Source: Bacteroidota bacterium (GTDB taxonomy: Bacteria > Bacteroidota > Bacteroidia > Bacteroidales > 4484-276). Taken from it: a stretch of 13,759 bases of DNA. A program made the position numbers and the translations under genes. Positions 1-6,884 of this stretch are shown one piece after another; the stretch's first letter is position 1; every line of letters begins with the position of its first letter. The notes beneath the pieces were generated by a model. That model was not told the origin of the DNA. It searched no databases and saw only the letters and a program-made list of their open reading frames with translations. Where the stretch lies: the NCBI GenBank assembly GCA_013203545.1, contig JABMQA010001026.1:1-13759 (forward strand), given 5' to 3'.

Positions 1-2
1 AT

Positions 3-1961
3 GCAACTGTGACTTTAAATTTTGATATTATCCCTGATTTTGCCGGCCTTATTAATGAAACATATAATGTGGATGACTTCACAAGTAGTACGTCTATCAC
101 TTTTGAAGTTCCAGATGGGATATATGACATTTGGGTTGGATTTTCAAAACCAGTTCCTGGTTACGAAAATAAAGTCGTTATGTGGGTAGTGTATGAAAAC
201 GTTTCAATTGAGGGAACTTTTGATACATTAATTAACTCAACAGATGCTAAGAATAAAGTAGAATTGAATACATATAATGAAAATGGCATCTTGCTTAATC
301 CAGATCTATTGTCGCAAAAAGATGATCGGTATTTTTTAAGATTCCCCTCAAATTTCCCCTCCTTTTCGCTTGTGTATTTATTCAATTTGCTATATTATCC
401 TTTCAATTATGTCATGGTTTCTGACCTGAGTGATCGGTATCAAATATGGACGGCTCGTCAGCTAAGATCGGAAGCCAATTTTTACCAGATTAAGAATTAC
501 CCCATTTCTAATGGATTGTTTACCGATACAATATTAACGAATACATCGAATGACTACACGCTTCTTGAGCAGAGCTTTCAGTTGAGCCCCGGTGCCGGTG
601 AAAATTGTTATGCTGTTGTAGATGAACTTATCACATACATGGGAGCCCCAGTACTTGGAATTGAACATGTGGTTGGAGAATTGCTGCCCTATTCTGCCGG
701 TGATATTGTTAATATATTTCTGGATAACCAAATTAGCGAACTTACGGTTCAAAATGGTATGGATTATTTTGCAAGCCCGACGGTATGGGAAGGCGAGCCA
801 GATCATGAATCTCCAAAAAAAATTCAATCGGAACTGTTGATTGTTGATGAAACCAAAAATGTGATAGATGTGGGTCGGTGGTATAATTCATTTGATTTTG
901 CGCTGCAGAAAAGAAATATATTCCCTTTCCATGATTTATCATACAACCTGGGCCAAAGTCCGTCTTACAAACTTGGAGTTGAAGCGCCATTTGCTTATTG
1001 TCAAAGCCTTAATACCTTCGGCGGAATGGTACCAAATTTAATCCTCTGTTTATATAATTATTTGGGGCAATACGATGAATTTAGGAAGACAGATAATTTT
1101 AACAGCAATATTTCGATCAAACATGATGGGAATATAATTTTTGAAGACGTACTATCAAATTTTATCGAGCCTTTGATCACAGAAACATCCGCAATAGTGG
1201 AAGAAACCCTTACGAATGAAAATTTTTTAATCAGCGGTTTTCCTGGATCAACTATTACTGTTCTTACATTTGATCAGAATAACACCGATTGTGACCCTCC
1301 TACTCTAACGACGTTCCGGATATTCAGCCAGGCAGGGGAAATATCCAACACGGTTTCATCTGACGAGAATGCCATGGTAATGATTGCAGCGGCAGATTTT
1401 AGTATTTCAGAGGATTTTTCCCACTATATTTATAAATCCGGAGCTGCTGCATCATTAAGTTATAAAAACAGCTTATCAGAAAACTGGATTGATTTGACAC
1501 TAACTGAACAGCCGGAATCCTTTGATTCGTTGTATGGCAAGGTTTACACATCTCAATTGCAAGACGTATTTAATTCAGAAAACGATTCAGCCTTTTATGA
1601 TTTTAAAGTAACATTAACAGATGGTCAAGGTAATACTTTCGTTGAAACGTGGCATCCTGCATTATTGGTAATAAATACGCTTACTTCCCCCTGGCCTTTC
1701 ACCATCACCGGCCTTGCCCACACCGTCAACGTGCCTGCCACTGCCAACCCCAACATCTTCGGAGAGCCTCTCGAACCGGGTGACTGGGTAGGTGTTTTCT
1801 TTATGGATGAAGAAGGTAGTGAAGTTTGTGGCGGCGCTGCTGAAATTGATGATACTGGCGCTGCGGTTGTAACAGCCTATGGCAACGATGCTACCACACC
1901 TGAAAAAGACGGCTTTGCCAGCGGCGAAAGCTTTAGATGGAAGATCTATGATGCCAGCTAA
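3..1961 (+). CDS. T9SS secreted multidomain protein, upstream fragment (5' truncated by window, ends at premature stop)
   Basis: The reading frame is open to the left edge (codons start at position 3), so the GTG at position 9 is not a credible start and the signal peptide must lie outside the window. About 560 codons form an AT-rich, beta-strand-rich region in which I recognise no catalytic family. Its last part (about 1360-1670) has the look of an Ig-like beta-sandwich seen in Bacteroidota secreted enzymes, ending in a 'TDGQGN' turn and a 'HPALLV' strand. From codon 1692 the protein enters a module shared with the second secreted protein of the window: GDWVGVF, CGGAA, TTPEKDGF, SFRWKIYD. 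Translation stops at TAA 1959-1961 in the middle of this module, although the same frame stays open for a further 417 codons after it. Secretion by T9SS is inferred from the sorting tail on the downstream fragment. The function of the N-terminal region is unknown; an adhesin or a hydrolase accessory region is possible. Confidence 0.85.
   Translation, partial: ATVTLNFDIIPDFAGLINETYNVDDFTSSTSITFEVPDGIYDIWVGFSKPVPGYENKVVMWVVYENVSIEGTFDTLINSTDAKNKVELNTYNENGILLNPDLLSQKDDRYFLRFPSNFPSFSLVYLFNLLYYPFNYVMVSDLSDRYQIWTARQLRSEANFYQIKNYPISNGLFTDTILTNTSNDYTLLEQSFQLSPGAGENCYAVVDELITYMGAPVLGIEHVVGELLPYSAGDIVNIFLDNQISELTVQNGMDYFASPTVWEGEPDHESPKKIQSELLIVDETKNVIDVGRWYNSFDFALQKRNIFPFHDLSYNLGQSPSYKLGVEAPFAYCQSLNTFGGMVPNLILCLYNYLGQYDEFRKTDNFNSNISIKHDGNIIFEDVLSNFIEPLITETSAIVEETLTNENFLISGFPGSTITVLTFDQNNTDCDPPTLTTFRIFSQAGEISNTVSSDENAMVMIAAADFSISEDFSHYIYKSGAAASLSYKNSLSENWIDLTLTEQPESFDSLYGKVYTSQLQDVFNSENDSAFYDFKVTLTDGQGNTFVETWHPALLVINTLTSPWPFTITGLAHTVNVPATANPNIFGEPLEPGDWVGVFFMDEEGSEVCGGAAEIDDTGAAVVTAYGNDATTPEKDGFASGESFRWKIYDAS
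1959..1961 (+). other. In-frame premature stop (TAA) splitting the left secreted-protein gene
   Basis: The upstream fragment and the ORF beginning at 2001 are in the same frame, separated only by this TAA. The paralogous module at 10514-12037 aligns codon for codon on both sides: DAS-stop-TTEYPAG here against DVS-D-LEGYQAG there, the stop matching the GAC at 10781. Removing the stop gives one frame from the left edge to 3215. TAA is one substitution from GAA, CAA or AAA, so a single nonsense change explains it. Sequencing error or stop readthrough cannot be excluded. Confidence 0.9.
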
Positions 1962-2000
1962 ACAACGGAATACCCTGCTGGTGGCACTTACGATGCTTCG

Positions 2001-3215
2001 ATGCCCAACCAGGGAGAATTTGCCGACTTTGGTATTTCAAAGCTTGCAAGTCTTGAAGTGATGTATTGCCAGTATTACAGTTTTGCAGAAGGTTGGAATA
2101 GCATTTCCAGCTACATCCTTCCTTTTGATGCGGATGTGGAAGTCCTGTTTGCTCCCATCGTTGACGAGCTTACCATTATGAGGAACCTCACCAGCGTTTA
2201 CTGGCCCGGTGAAAATGTTAATACTATCGGAAACTTCGACAATACTTCGGGTTATGCACTAAAGGTAAGCGAAGATGTTGATTTTGGTATCTGTGGAATC
2301 GAATTCGCAGACAACGAATTAACTTTCACACCTGGATGGCATTATCTGCCTGTACTGAGCGGATGCGATGTAAATACCATGGATCTTTTCACGGGTCATC
2401 TTGACGACATCGTGATCGTTCAGGATTTGATCGGATCGCAAGTTTTCTGGCCGGATATGGGAATTTACTCCCTCGAAAACCTGTATCCAGGCAATGCATA
2501 TAAGATAAAAGTCACGAATGAATTTTCCATCACCTTCCCTGAATGCGACGGTAAATCCATCACCACAACATCTGCACAGAAGAACAATTTGTCAACACAC
2601 TGGGGAGACCTAATTATGACCCCATCAACTCAGGTAACCGCGTTTGCCACAGAAGCTATCGAAGATTTCATGATTGGCGATATGATTGGTGCTTTTGGTG
2701 CTGACAACAAACTGTTCGGATATCTGCAAATCAACGGCACGAAACAAAACCAGGCTATCGTACTTTATGGTGATGATGCAACAACAACACTGCAAAACGG
2801 TTTCACCGAAGGACAACAAATTGCATTCAGGCTCTACAGAGCTTCCACCGGAGAAGAATTCGACCTGGAAGTTACGTATGATCAAATTACGGATAACAGC
2901 ACCGGAACTTACAAAGCTGAAAGTTTCGCAATAATTAATAAAGTAAAAATGAGCAATACAGGCATAAATGAAATGGGTGAAGCAAGCATCGAAATTTACC
3001 CCAACCCTGCCAGTGAGGAAATTACAATTAAACTAAACAATAGTTACACCGGTCAGGTTGGAGTGAAAATAATCGATTCCAAAGGCCAGGTATTGGTTGA
3101 GAAAAACTTCACAAATAAAACCAACCTGAATGTCAGTACATTCTCAGGCGGTGTGTACTATGTAAAAATCAATAATGAGAATCTCAATGAAGTAAGAAAA
3201 ATCGTGATAAAGTAA
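2001..3215 (+). CDS. T9SS secreted protein, downstream fragment with type A C-terminal sorting domain
   Basis: This is the continuation, in the same frame, of the gene interrupted at 1959. The frame is already open from 1962; ATG 2001 is merely the first methionine and lies inside a conserved motif (MPNQG), so it is probably not a natural start. It has no signal peptide, so made alone it could not reach the Sec or T9SS route. In order it contains two tandem 'GW...WP...G-Y-KV' beta units (about 2091-2303 and 2334-2546). Next comes a GD-IGAF / GYLQI / LYGDDATTT / FRLYRA domain (about 2595-2930). It ends in a type A T9SS sorting tail (about 2964-3212) with IEIYPNPASEEITI, a central KIIDSKGQVL strand and a final GVYYVKI-VRKIVIK. 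In this family the tail directs passage through the outer membrane and is then cleaved or attached to the surface. The restored gene is probably a pseudogene, or its product is made only by readthrough. Confidence 0.85.
   Translation: MPNQGEFADFGISKLASLEVMYCQYYSFAEGWNSISSYILPFDADVEVLFAPIVDELTIMRNLTSVYWPGENVNTIGNFDNTSGYALKVSEDVDFGICGIEFADNELTFTPGWHYLPVLSGCDVNTMDLFTGHLDDIVIVQDLIGSQVFWPDMGIYSLENLYPGNAYKIKVTNEFSITFPECDGKSITTTSAQKNNLSTHWGDLIMTPSTQVTAFATEAIEDFMIGDMIGAFGADNKLFGYLQINGTKQNQAIVLYGDDATTTLQNGFTEGQQIAFRLYRASTGEEFDLEVTYDQITDNSTGTYKAESFAIINKVKMSNTGINEMGEASIEIYPNPASEEITIKLNNSYTGQVGVKIIDSKGQVLVEKNFTNKTNLNVSTFSGGVYYVKINNENLNEVRKIVIK
2091..2546 (+). repeat. Internal tandem beta-unit repeat within module copy 1
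   Basis: Two consecutive units of about 70 residues share a pattern. Each has GW-(N/H)-x-(I/L)-x-x near the start, then an acidic stretch leading to (T/V)I(M/V)-x-(N/D)L, then (Y/F)WP, and finally G-(Y/N)A-(L/Y)K-(V/I)KV. Unit 1 runs about 2091-2303 and unit 2 about 2334-2546. The same pair is present in module copy 2 at about 10913-11125 and 11156-11368. The match is at protein level only; the DNA of the two units is not obviously similar. Confidence 0.6.
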
Positions 3216-3236
3216 GTATTTTCATAGACGTTAGGT

Positions 3237-3271
3237 AAAAACCCTGCCCTTAACTTGGCAGGGTTTTTTTT
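3237..3271 (+). terminator. Rho-independent terminator after the left secreted-protein gene
   Basis: The arm AAAAACCCTGCC (3237-3248) pairs with GGCAGGGTTTTT (3257-3268) around an 8-nt loop and is followed by a T-run to 3271. It lies 21 nt after the stop codon at 3213-3215. It separates the secreted-protein transcript from the regulator gene at 3457. Confidence 0.88.
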
Positions 3272-3333
3272 ATTTCAGCTATTCAAAGAAAGGCTTTCAA
3301 AATTCTTTAAAATATCCGATAGCCAATGAACAA

Positions 3334-3363
3334 TTTAGTTTTGCAGGAATTTATGTAGATTTG
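3334..3363 (+). promoter_or_regulatory. Possible Bacteroidota promoter for the first TPR regulator
   Basis: TAGATTTG (3356-3363) matches the Bacteroidota -7 consensus TAnnTTTG exactly and lies 93 nt before the ATG at 3457. The upstream element is weak: TTTA at 3334-3337 has an acceptable spacing of 18 nt, whereas the better TTTG at 3340-3343 is only 12 nt away. A small perfect dyad, TGAATT-AA-AATTCA (3405-3418), lies between this site and the gene and could be an operator. I see no ORF of note in 3272-3456. Confidence 0.4.
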
Positions 3364-3456
3364 TTGAAAACTTGCAATGAAATCCATCCGGTCGACTGGC
3401 CGATTGAATTAAAATTCATCATGCCATTCGTTTAAAACATTAGAAACAGGAATGCT

Positions 3457-5217
3457 ATGAGATTGAGGAAAATGAAAATCAGCATCATTTTAACGCTAAG
3501 CCTGTTATCAGGTTTTGGTCAGGAGACGGAATTGGATAGTTTGGTACGCCTGTCGAACAGGGCCATCGACAGAAAGGAACGGGTTGATTTATTGAATATT
3601 ATTTCGCGTAAGTATGCTTACATAAACCATGACTCGTCAATGATCTTTGCTGAAAAAGCCTATAAAGAGGCTGTTGCCGGAAATTATATTGAAGGGGAGA
3701 TCAAAGCTTTATTTCAGAAATGTTTTTATTATCTGCGGATTGGAGATAACAAAGCTGCACTTGATCTGGTTAAGCAAGCGGAATTTTTATCTGAAAAATC
3801 CGGCGATAAACAATTGCTGGCTGAGTCTTACATGATTCGTGGCGATATTTTTGCTAAAACGATGCTCATCGACCAGGCATTTGAATATTATACAAATGCT
3901 TTTGATATTTACGACTTCCAAAAAAATTGCCAGAATAAATTCCTGTGCCTGAACAGGATTGGAGTGCTTCATGCAACACTGGAGAATTATGATGAGGCCA
4001 TGGTCTTATTTCAAAAGGCACGCAGGGGATTTGATTCATTGAACTTAAAAAGTAAAGCAATTTCCACTATCAATAATATTGCACTTGTGTATGCCAGTAA
4101 AGGTGACCATGAAAAGGCCCTGGATTATTATAAAAATACGATTGAACAGATGCAAAGCGTAAGGAATAATACGCTGGAAGCAACAATCCTGGGCAATATG
4201 GCCATACAATATGTTGGTTTGGGAGATACGGCAAGTGCCCTTATCTATTTTGACAGATCTCTGGAATTGTGCCGTAGGATTGGGGACGTCCTTGTTGAAA
4301 ACAGGAATTTGTTGTATAAATGTGACCTTTTATATGAATTAAGGAAATACGATACATTAGAAGACGATTTATTAAAGATACTCAGCTTATCTAAAAAATC
4401 AGGATGGTCCGATCTTGCCATGGAAGCTGCTCATCTTCTTGCGCTTGTTTATAAAGCACAAGGAAAATATGTGCAGGCTTATGATTATTTTGAGGAGTTT
4501 TACGAATATTATAAAATTGTTGAAAGCGAAGGCAACACAAAAAAATTCACAGAGCTGCAGTTTAAATATGATTTCGAAAAGGAGGCGCTGAAAATTGAGG
4601 CCAGGAACCGCCGCAAAACGCTCCTGATGGCGACAGCCCTGTCCATATCCATCATGGGCATCATTTTAATTACGATCCTTTTCATTCATTTACGGACCAG
4701 GGCTGCCAAAACACTGTTGCAACAGGACAATCTGATCCTGGAAAAAGACAAACTCAAACTCGAACAGCAAAACCTGACCAAGGAACTGGAGTTGCGCAAC
4801 AAGGAAATCACTTCCAATATCATCTTGCTCCAGAAAAAGAATGATATGATCACCACGATGGCCGACAAACTCATCAGGGCCAAGTCTTATTTCACCCATG
4901 GCAACAGGGACTTCATCGAAAAATGCATCGAAGAACTGCGCGATAGCGCCGAAGATTCCGACTGGAAAAACTTTGAAGTTCAGTTTAACCAGGTGTACGA
5001 ATCTTTTTACAAACGCCTGGATGAGATCAATCCCAACCTGACCGTCAACGACCGGCGGCTTTGTGCCTACCTGCGCCTGAAAATGTCAACCAAAGAGATT
5101 GCCGCACTTACAAATTCCACTCACAGGAGTGTTGAAGTAGCACGGTACCGGCTCCGCAAAAAGCTCAACATTACCGATCCTTCCGTTTCGTTGAGCCTGT
5201 ACCTTGAACATTTATAA
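3457..5217 (+). CDS. TPR-repeat, membrane-anchored LuxR-like HTH transcriptional regulator
   Basis: A 586-aa protein of a regulator family frequent in Bacteroidota. An N-terminal signal or anchor sequence (MKISIILTLSLLSGFG) is followed by degenerate tetratricopeptide repeats over about residues 40-370 (for example AFEYYTNAFDIYD, GDHEKALDYYKNTI, GDTASALIYFDRSLEL). One hydrophobic segment, LLMATALSISIMGIILIT, falls at about 389-406, with the rest of the helix after it. A long Lys/Glu/Leu-rich coiled coil spans about 415-475. The C-terminal domain (about 528-572) carries NDRRLCAYLRLKMSTKEIA and then HRSVEVARYRLRKKLNI, the recognition-helix pattern of LuxR/GerE-type HTH domains. The expected topology is periplasmic TPR sensor, one membrane pass, cytoplasmic dimerising coil and DNA-binding domain. 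ATG 3472 (MKISI) is an alternative start, with GAGG just upstream and a more typical signal peptide. The gene follows the secreted-protein gene after a 241-nt gap. No ligand or target can be read from the sequence, and no phosphoacceptor domain is present. Confidence 0.9.
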   Translation: MRLRKMKISIILTLSLLSGFGQETELDSLVRLSNRAIDRKERVDLLNIISRKYAYINHDSSMIFAEKAYKEAVAGNYIEGEIKALFQKCFYYLRIGDNKAALDLVKQAEFLSEKSGDKQLLAESYMIRGDIFAKTMLIDQAFEYYTNAFDIYDFQKNCQNKFLCLNRIGVLHATLENYDEAMVLFQKARRGFDSLNLKSKAISTINNIALVYASKGDHEKALDYYKNTIEQMQSVRNNTLEATILGNMAIQYVGLGDTASALIYFDRSLELCRRIGDVLVENRNLLYKCDLLYELRKYDTLEDDLLKILSLSKKSGWSDLAMEAAHLLALVYKAQGKYVQAYDYFEEFYEYYKIVESEGNTKKFTELQFKYDFEKEALKIEARNRRKTLLMATALSISIMGIILITILFIHLRTRAAKTLLQQDNLILEKDKLKLEQQNLTKELELRNKEITSNIILLQKKNDMITTMADKLIRAKSYFTHGNRDFIEKCIEELRDSAEDSDWKNFEVQFNQVYESFYKRLDEINPNLTVNDRRLCAYLRLKMSTKEIAALTNSTHRSVEVARYRLRKKLNITDPSVSLSLYLEHL

Positions 5218-5405
5218 ACATTCCTGTTTATTCCCTGATGTTCAAATCCCGGTAAAGGGACACTTTACGCATTTCAAAATACCACAACATTAATCAGGTT
5301 CAATGATGTTAGGCTGCCATGTCATTAAATTCTTTTCATGTATTAATATGCTTAATTAAAGCCTGTTATAATTGCTTGTGTGGTAATGTTTGGGTAAAAG
5401 CCTTG

Positions 5406-5429
5406 ACCTGTGCAGGTTTAATAGCCTGC
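5406..5429. promoter_or_regulatory. Overlapping inverted repeats upstream of the 5497 promoter (candidate operator)
   Basis: ACCTG-TG-CAGGT (5406-5417) is a short perfect dyad. Its right half also pairs with a third half-site: GCAGG (5412-5416) with CCTGC (5425-5429). The cluster ends 5 nt before the TTTG element at 5435, where an activator would be expected to bind. The arms are only 5 bp, so chance is possible. The rest of 5218-5496 shows no clear terminator after the regulator and no convincing gene. Confidence 0.3.
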
Positions 5430-5434
5430 TGATA

Positions 5435-5467
5435 TTTGGCAGACCGGATTAAGGGGGAGTATATTTG
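5435..5467 (+). promoter_or_regulatory. Bacteroidota-type promoter (TTTG / TAnnTTTG)
   Basis: TTTG at 5435-5438 and TATATTTG at 5460-5467 match the -33 and -7 consensus elements of Bacteroidota primary sigma factors, with a 21-nt spacer inside the usual range. Transcription would begin around 5473-5476, giving a leader of roughly 20-25 nt before the ATG at 5497. It could drive the small ORF and, across a 53-nt gap, the large secreted-protein gene. Confidence 0.65.
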
Positions 5468-5496
5468 CAACGGATGATGTGTGAAAAATCAAAACC

Positions 5497-5685
5497 ATGA
5501 AAAATCAAAATCGACTTCCCGGGAAGAAAAAAAATCCGGAGAGAGATGAAAAAATTAACAAGGAAAACAGTAAGGCCGAAGCAATGATTAAAAAAATGAA
5601 ACTGCAAAACGATGCACTTGAAAAAATACTTCAGACCTTAAATTCTTTTCCGGAACCGGACATTGACGAATCCGAACATGCTTAA
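5497..5685 (+). CDS. Small charged coiled-coil-like hypothetical protein
   Basis: A 62-aa ORF I do not recognise. The first half is strongly basic (many Lys and Arg, with PGKKK and NPERDEK). The middle (about residues 20-48) is a probable amphipathic helix with Leu/Met/Ile spacing (AMIKKMKLQNDALEKILQTL). The tail is acidic (PEPDIDESEH). It has no signal peptide or membrane segment, so it is presumably cytoplasmic. Support for a real gene comes from a well-formed promoter just upstream and a compact position between two larger genes. It has no strong Shine-Dalgarno, which is normal for this phylum. It may be co-transcribed with the secreted-protein gene at 5739. No function can be assigned. 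Confidence 0.55.
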   Translation: MKNQNRLPGKKKNPERDEKINKENSKAEAMIKKMKLQNDALEKILQTLNSFPEPDIDESEHA

Positions 5686-5738
5686 TATTTCACAACTAAC
5701 AAATTATTTTGAGTCTAACTATTAAATGAATTACGAGA

Positions 5739-6884
5739 ATGAAAAAAGCTACATTTTTTATTGGAATTATGATTTGCATAGCAAATATGTTGCTTGCACA
5801 ATCTGCAACGGATATTCTTAAACTTGAACAGATTAAGAAATACCAGGAGGCAGATCATACGATGATCTCCTCAAAACCGGAAACGGGCCCAATCCGGTTG
5901 CTACCGGTTGATCAGGTTTCAACCGGCCCGGCCATCCGCAAGGCGGAAAGGAAGATATCAGCTGCTTGCACTACTGAAACCAACGGGAATGTCAGGGTCT
6001 TTCCCGTATCAACGGATGTAATATTCGATGAGCAATTCCAGTTCCCCTGCGCTGTGGAAGGCGGGGAGCAAGGCCTGGAAACCGACGGCAGTTTTATCTA
6101 TTCGTCAAAGTGGAACGGAGACGCCTTTTACGTGTATTCGCTGGCCGGAGACTATCAGGGTGAATTCTCCGTCCCGGGCGTATCGAACATCAGGGATTTG
6201 GCCTTCGACGGCACTTACTTTTACGGCTCCGATGCCGGTACCACGCTTTACCAGATGGAATTCGACGGCATCGGACTATGCGGAATACTCATCAGCACGA
6301 TGGAAACGCCTACTGACGTCAGGGCCATAGCTTATGATGAGGACTCGGATGGCTTTTATGCCAACAATTACGATTCGGAAATCACCCTGTTCGACCGTTC
6401 GGGTAATACCCTCAACAGTTTTTGGTGCGGCGAATATGCCAATTATTACGGTTTTGCCTGGGTGGTTTGCAACGATGCACCCTACCTGTGGGGATTCAGC
6501 AAAGACGGGGGCGGTGCCACCCTGGTCGAGATGTCCCTGCCCGACGGGGAAGAAACGGGTACCACTTTTGATGCGGGCATATACAGCCCCGATGGCAACG
6601 GCATATGCGGAGGCCTTTTCATTCATCCGAATCTTGTCCTCGGAACCTATACAATAGGAGGTATGATCCAAATCAAATCATCTTTGGTCTTGAACTTTGC
6701 GATGCCCCGATGCCGCCCGACCTGGATCTGTGTCTTGCCGCTATTCCCCAACCCAACAGCGGATTTGACCTCGGTTTGGAAGATGTGGAAGTGGTGGTTC
6801 AAAACAAGGGTGTACTGGCTCAAAGCAATTTTACTGTCCGATACCGGATCAACGGCGGAGACTGGGTTTCGGATACTATGGTAA
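5739..6884 (+). CDS. Giant T9SS secreted protein, N-terminal fragment (before frameshift)
   Basis: The start is supported by a clear signal peptide (MKKATFFIGIMICIANMLLAQS), with cleavage near residues 20-24. A polar linker follows. Next is a repeat-rich beta domain (about residues 95-310) with propeller-like strands such as GLETDGSFIYSSKW, RDLAFDGTYFYGSD, RAIAYDEDSDGFYAN and FDRSGNTLNSFW. The true frame holds to about codon 311 (GGMIQ, ending 6671). The residues called after that, from 6672 to 6884, are out-of-frame sequence and should be ignored. Restoring one base joins this piece to the frame that runs to 12037 and gives a 2099-aa protein. As encoded here the fragment would be secreted to the periplasm but would lack the T9SS tail, so it could not reach the surface. 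The role of the propeller-like domain is unknown; such domains often mediate binding. Confidence 0.85.
   Translation: MKKATFFIGIMICIANMLLAQSATDILKLEQIKKYQEADHTMISSKPETGPIRLLPVDQVSTGPAIRKAERKISAACTTETNGNVRVFPVSTDVIFDEQFQFPCAVEGGEQGLETDGSFIYSSKWNGDAFYVYSLAGDYQGEFSVPGVSNIRDLAFDGTYFYGSDAGTTLYQMEFDGIGLCGILISTMETPTDVRAIAYDEDSDGFYANNYDSEITLFDRSGNTLNSFWCGEYANYYGFAWVVCNDAPYLWGFSKDGGGATLVEMSLPDGEETGTTFDAGIYSPDGNGICGGLFIHPNLVLGTYTIGGMIQIKSSLVLNFAMPRCRPTWICVLPLFPNPTADLTSVWKMWKWWFKTRVYWLKAILLSDTGSTAETGFRILW

Larger units (their letters stand above)
1692..3235 (+). repeat. Shared C-terminal module, copy 1 (pairs with 10514-12057)
   Basis: The coding part (1692-3215, 508 codons counting both stops) has the same length as 10514-12037. 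Every landmark I checked is offset by exactly 8822 nt, so the two copies appear to align without gaps. Similarity rises toward the 3' end: by hand count 85 of the last 93 residues are identical, with a perfect 40-nt run at 2946-2985. It continues past the stop codon, with 16 of 20 positions after TAA matching (through the shared CGTTAGG at 3229-3235), then ends before the unrelated terminators. This is a duplicated or gene-converted export module, not a mobile element: no terminal inverted repeats or transposase were seen. Confidence 0.9.

Noticed and set aside
9..11. GTG at position 9 as start codon of the left gene
   Set aside because: The frame is already open from position 3 and no signal peptide follows, so the gene simply enters from outside the window.
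5248..5266. TCCC-GGTAAA-GGGA as terminator of the first regulator
   Set aside because: The stem is only 4 bp and no T-run follows.
5319..5432. Short cysteine-rich ORF (37 aa, six Cys) upstream of 5497
   Set aside because: It has no ribosome site or promoter of its own and runs into the predicted operator region. Length and composition are compatible with chance.
6663..6690. Programmed -1 frameshifting at a canonical slippery site
   Set aside because: No X-XXY-YYZ heptamer is in the zero frame here. Re-pairing of the codons present would be poor, and a missing A explains the frame change more simply.
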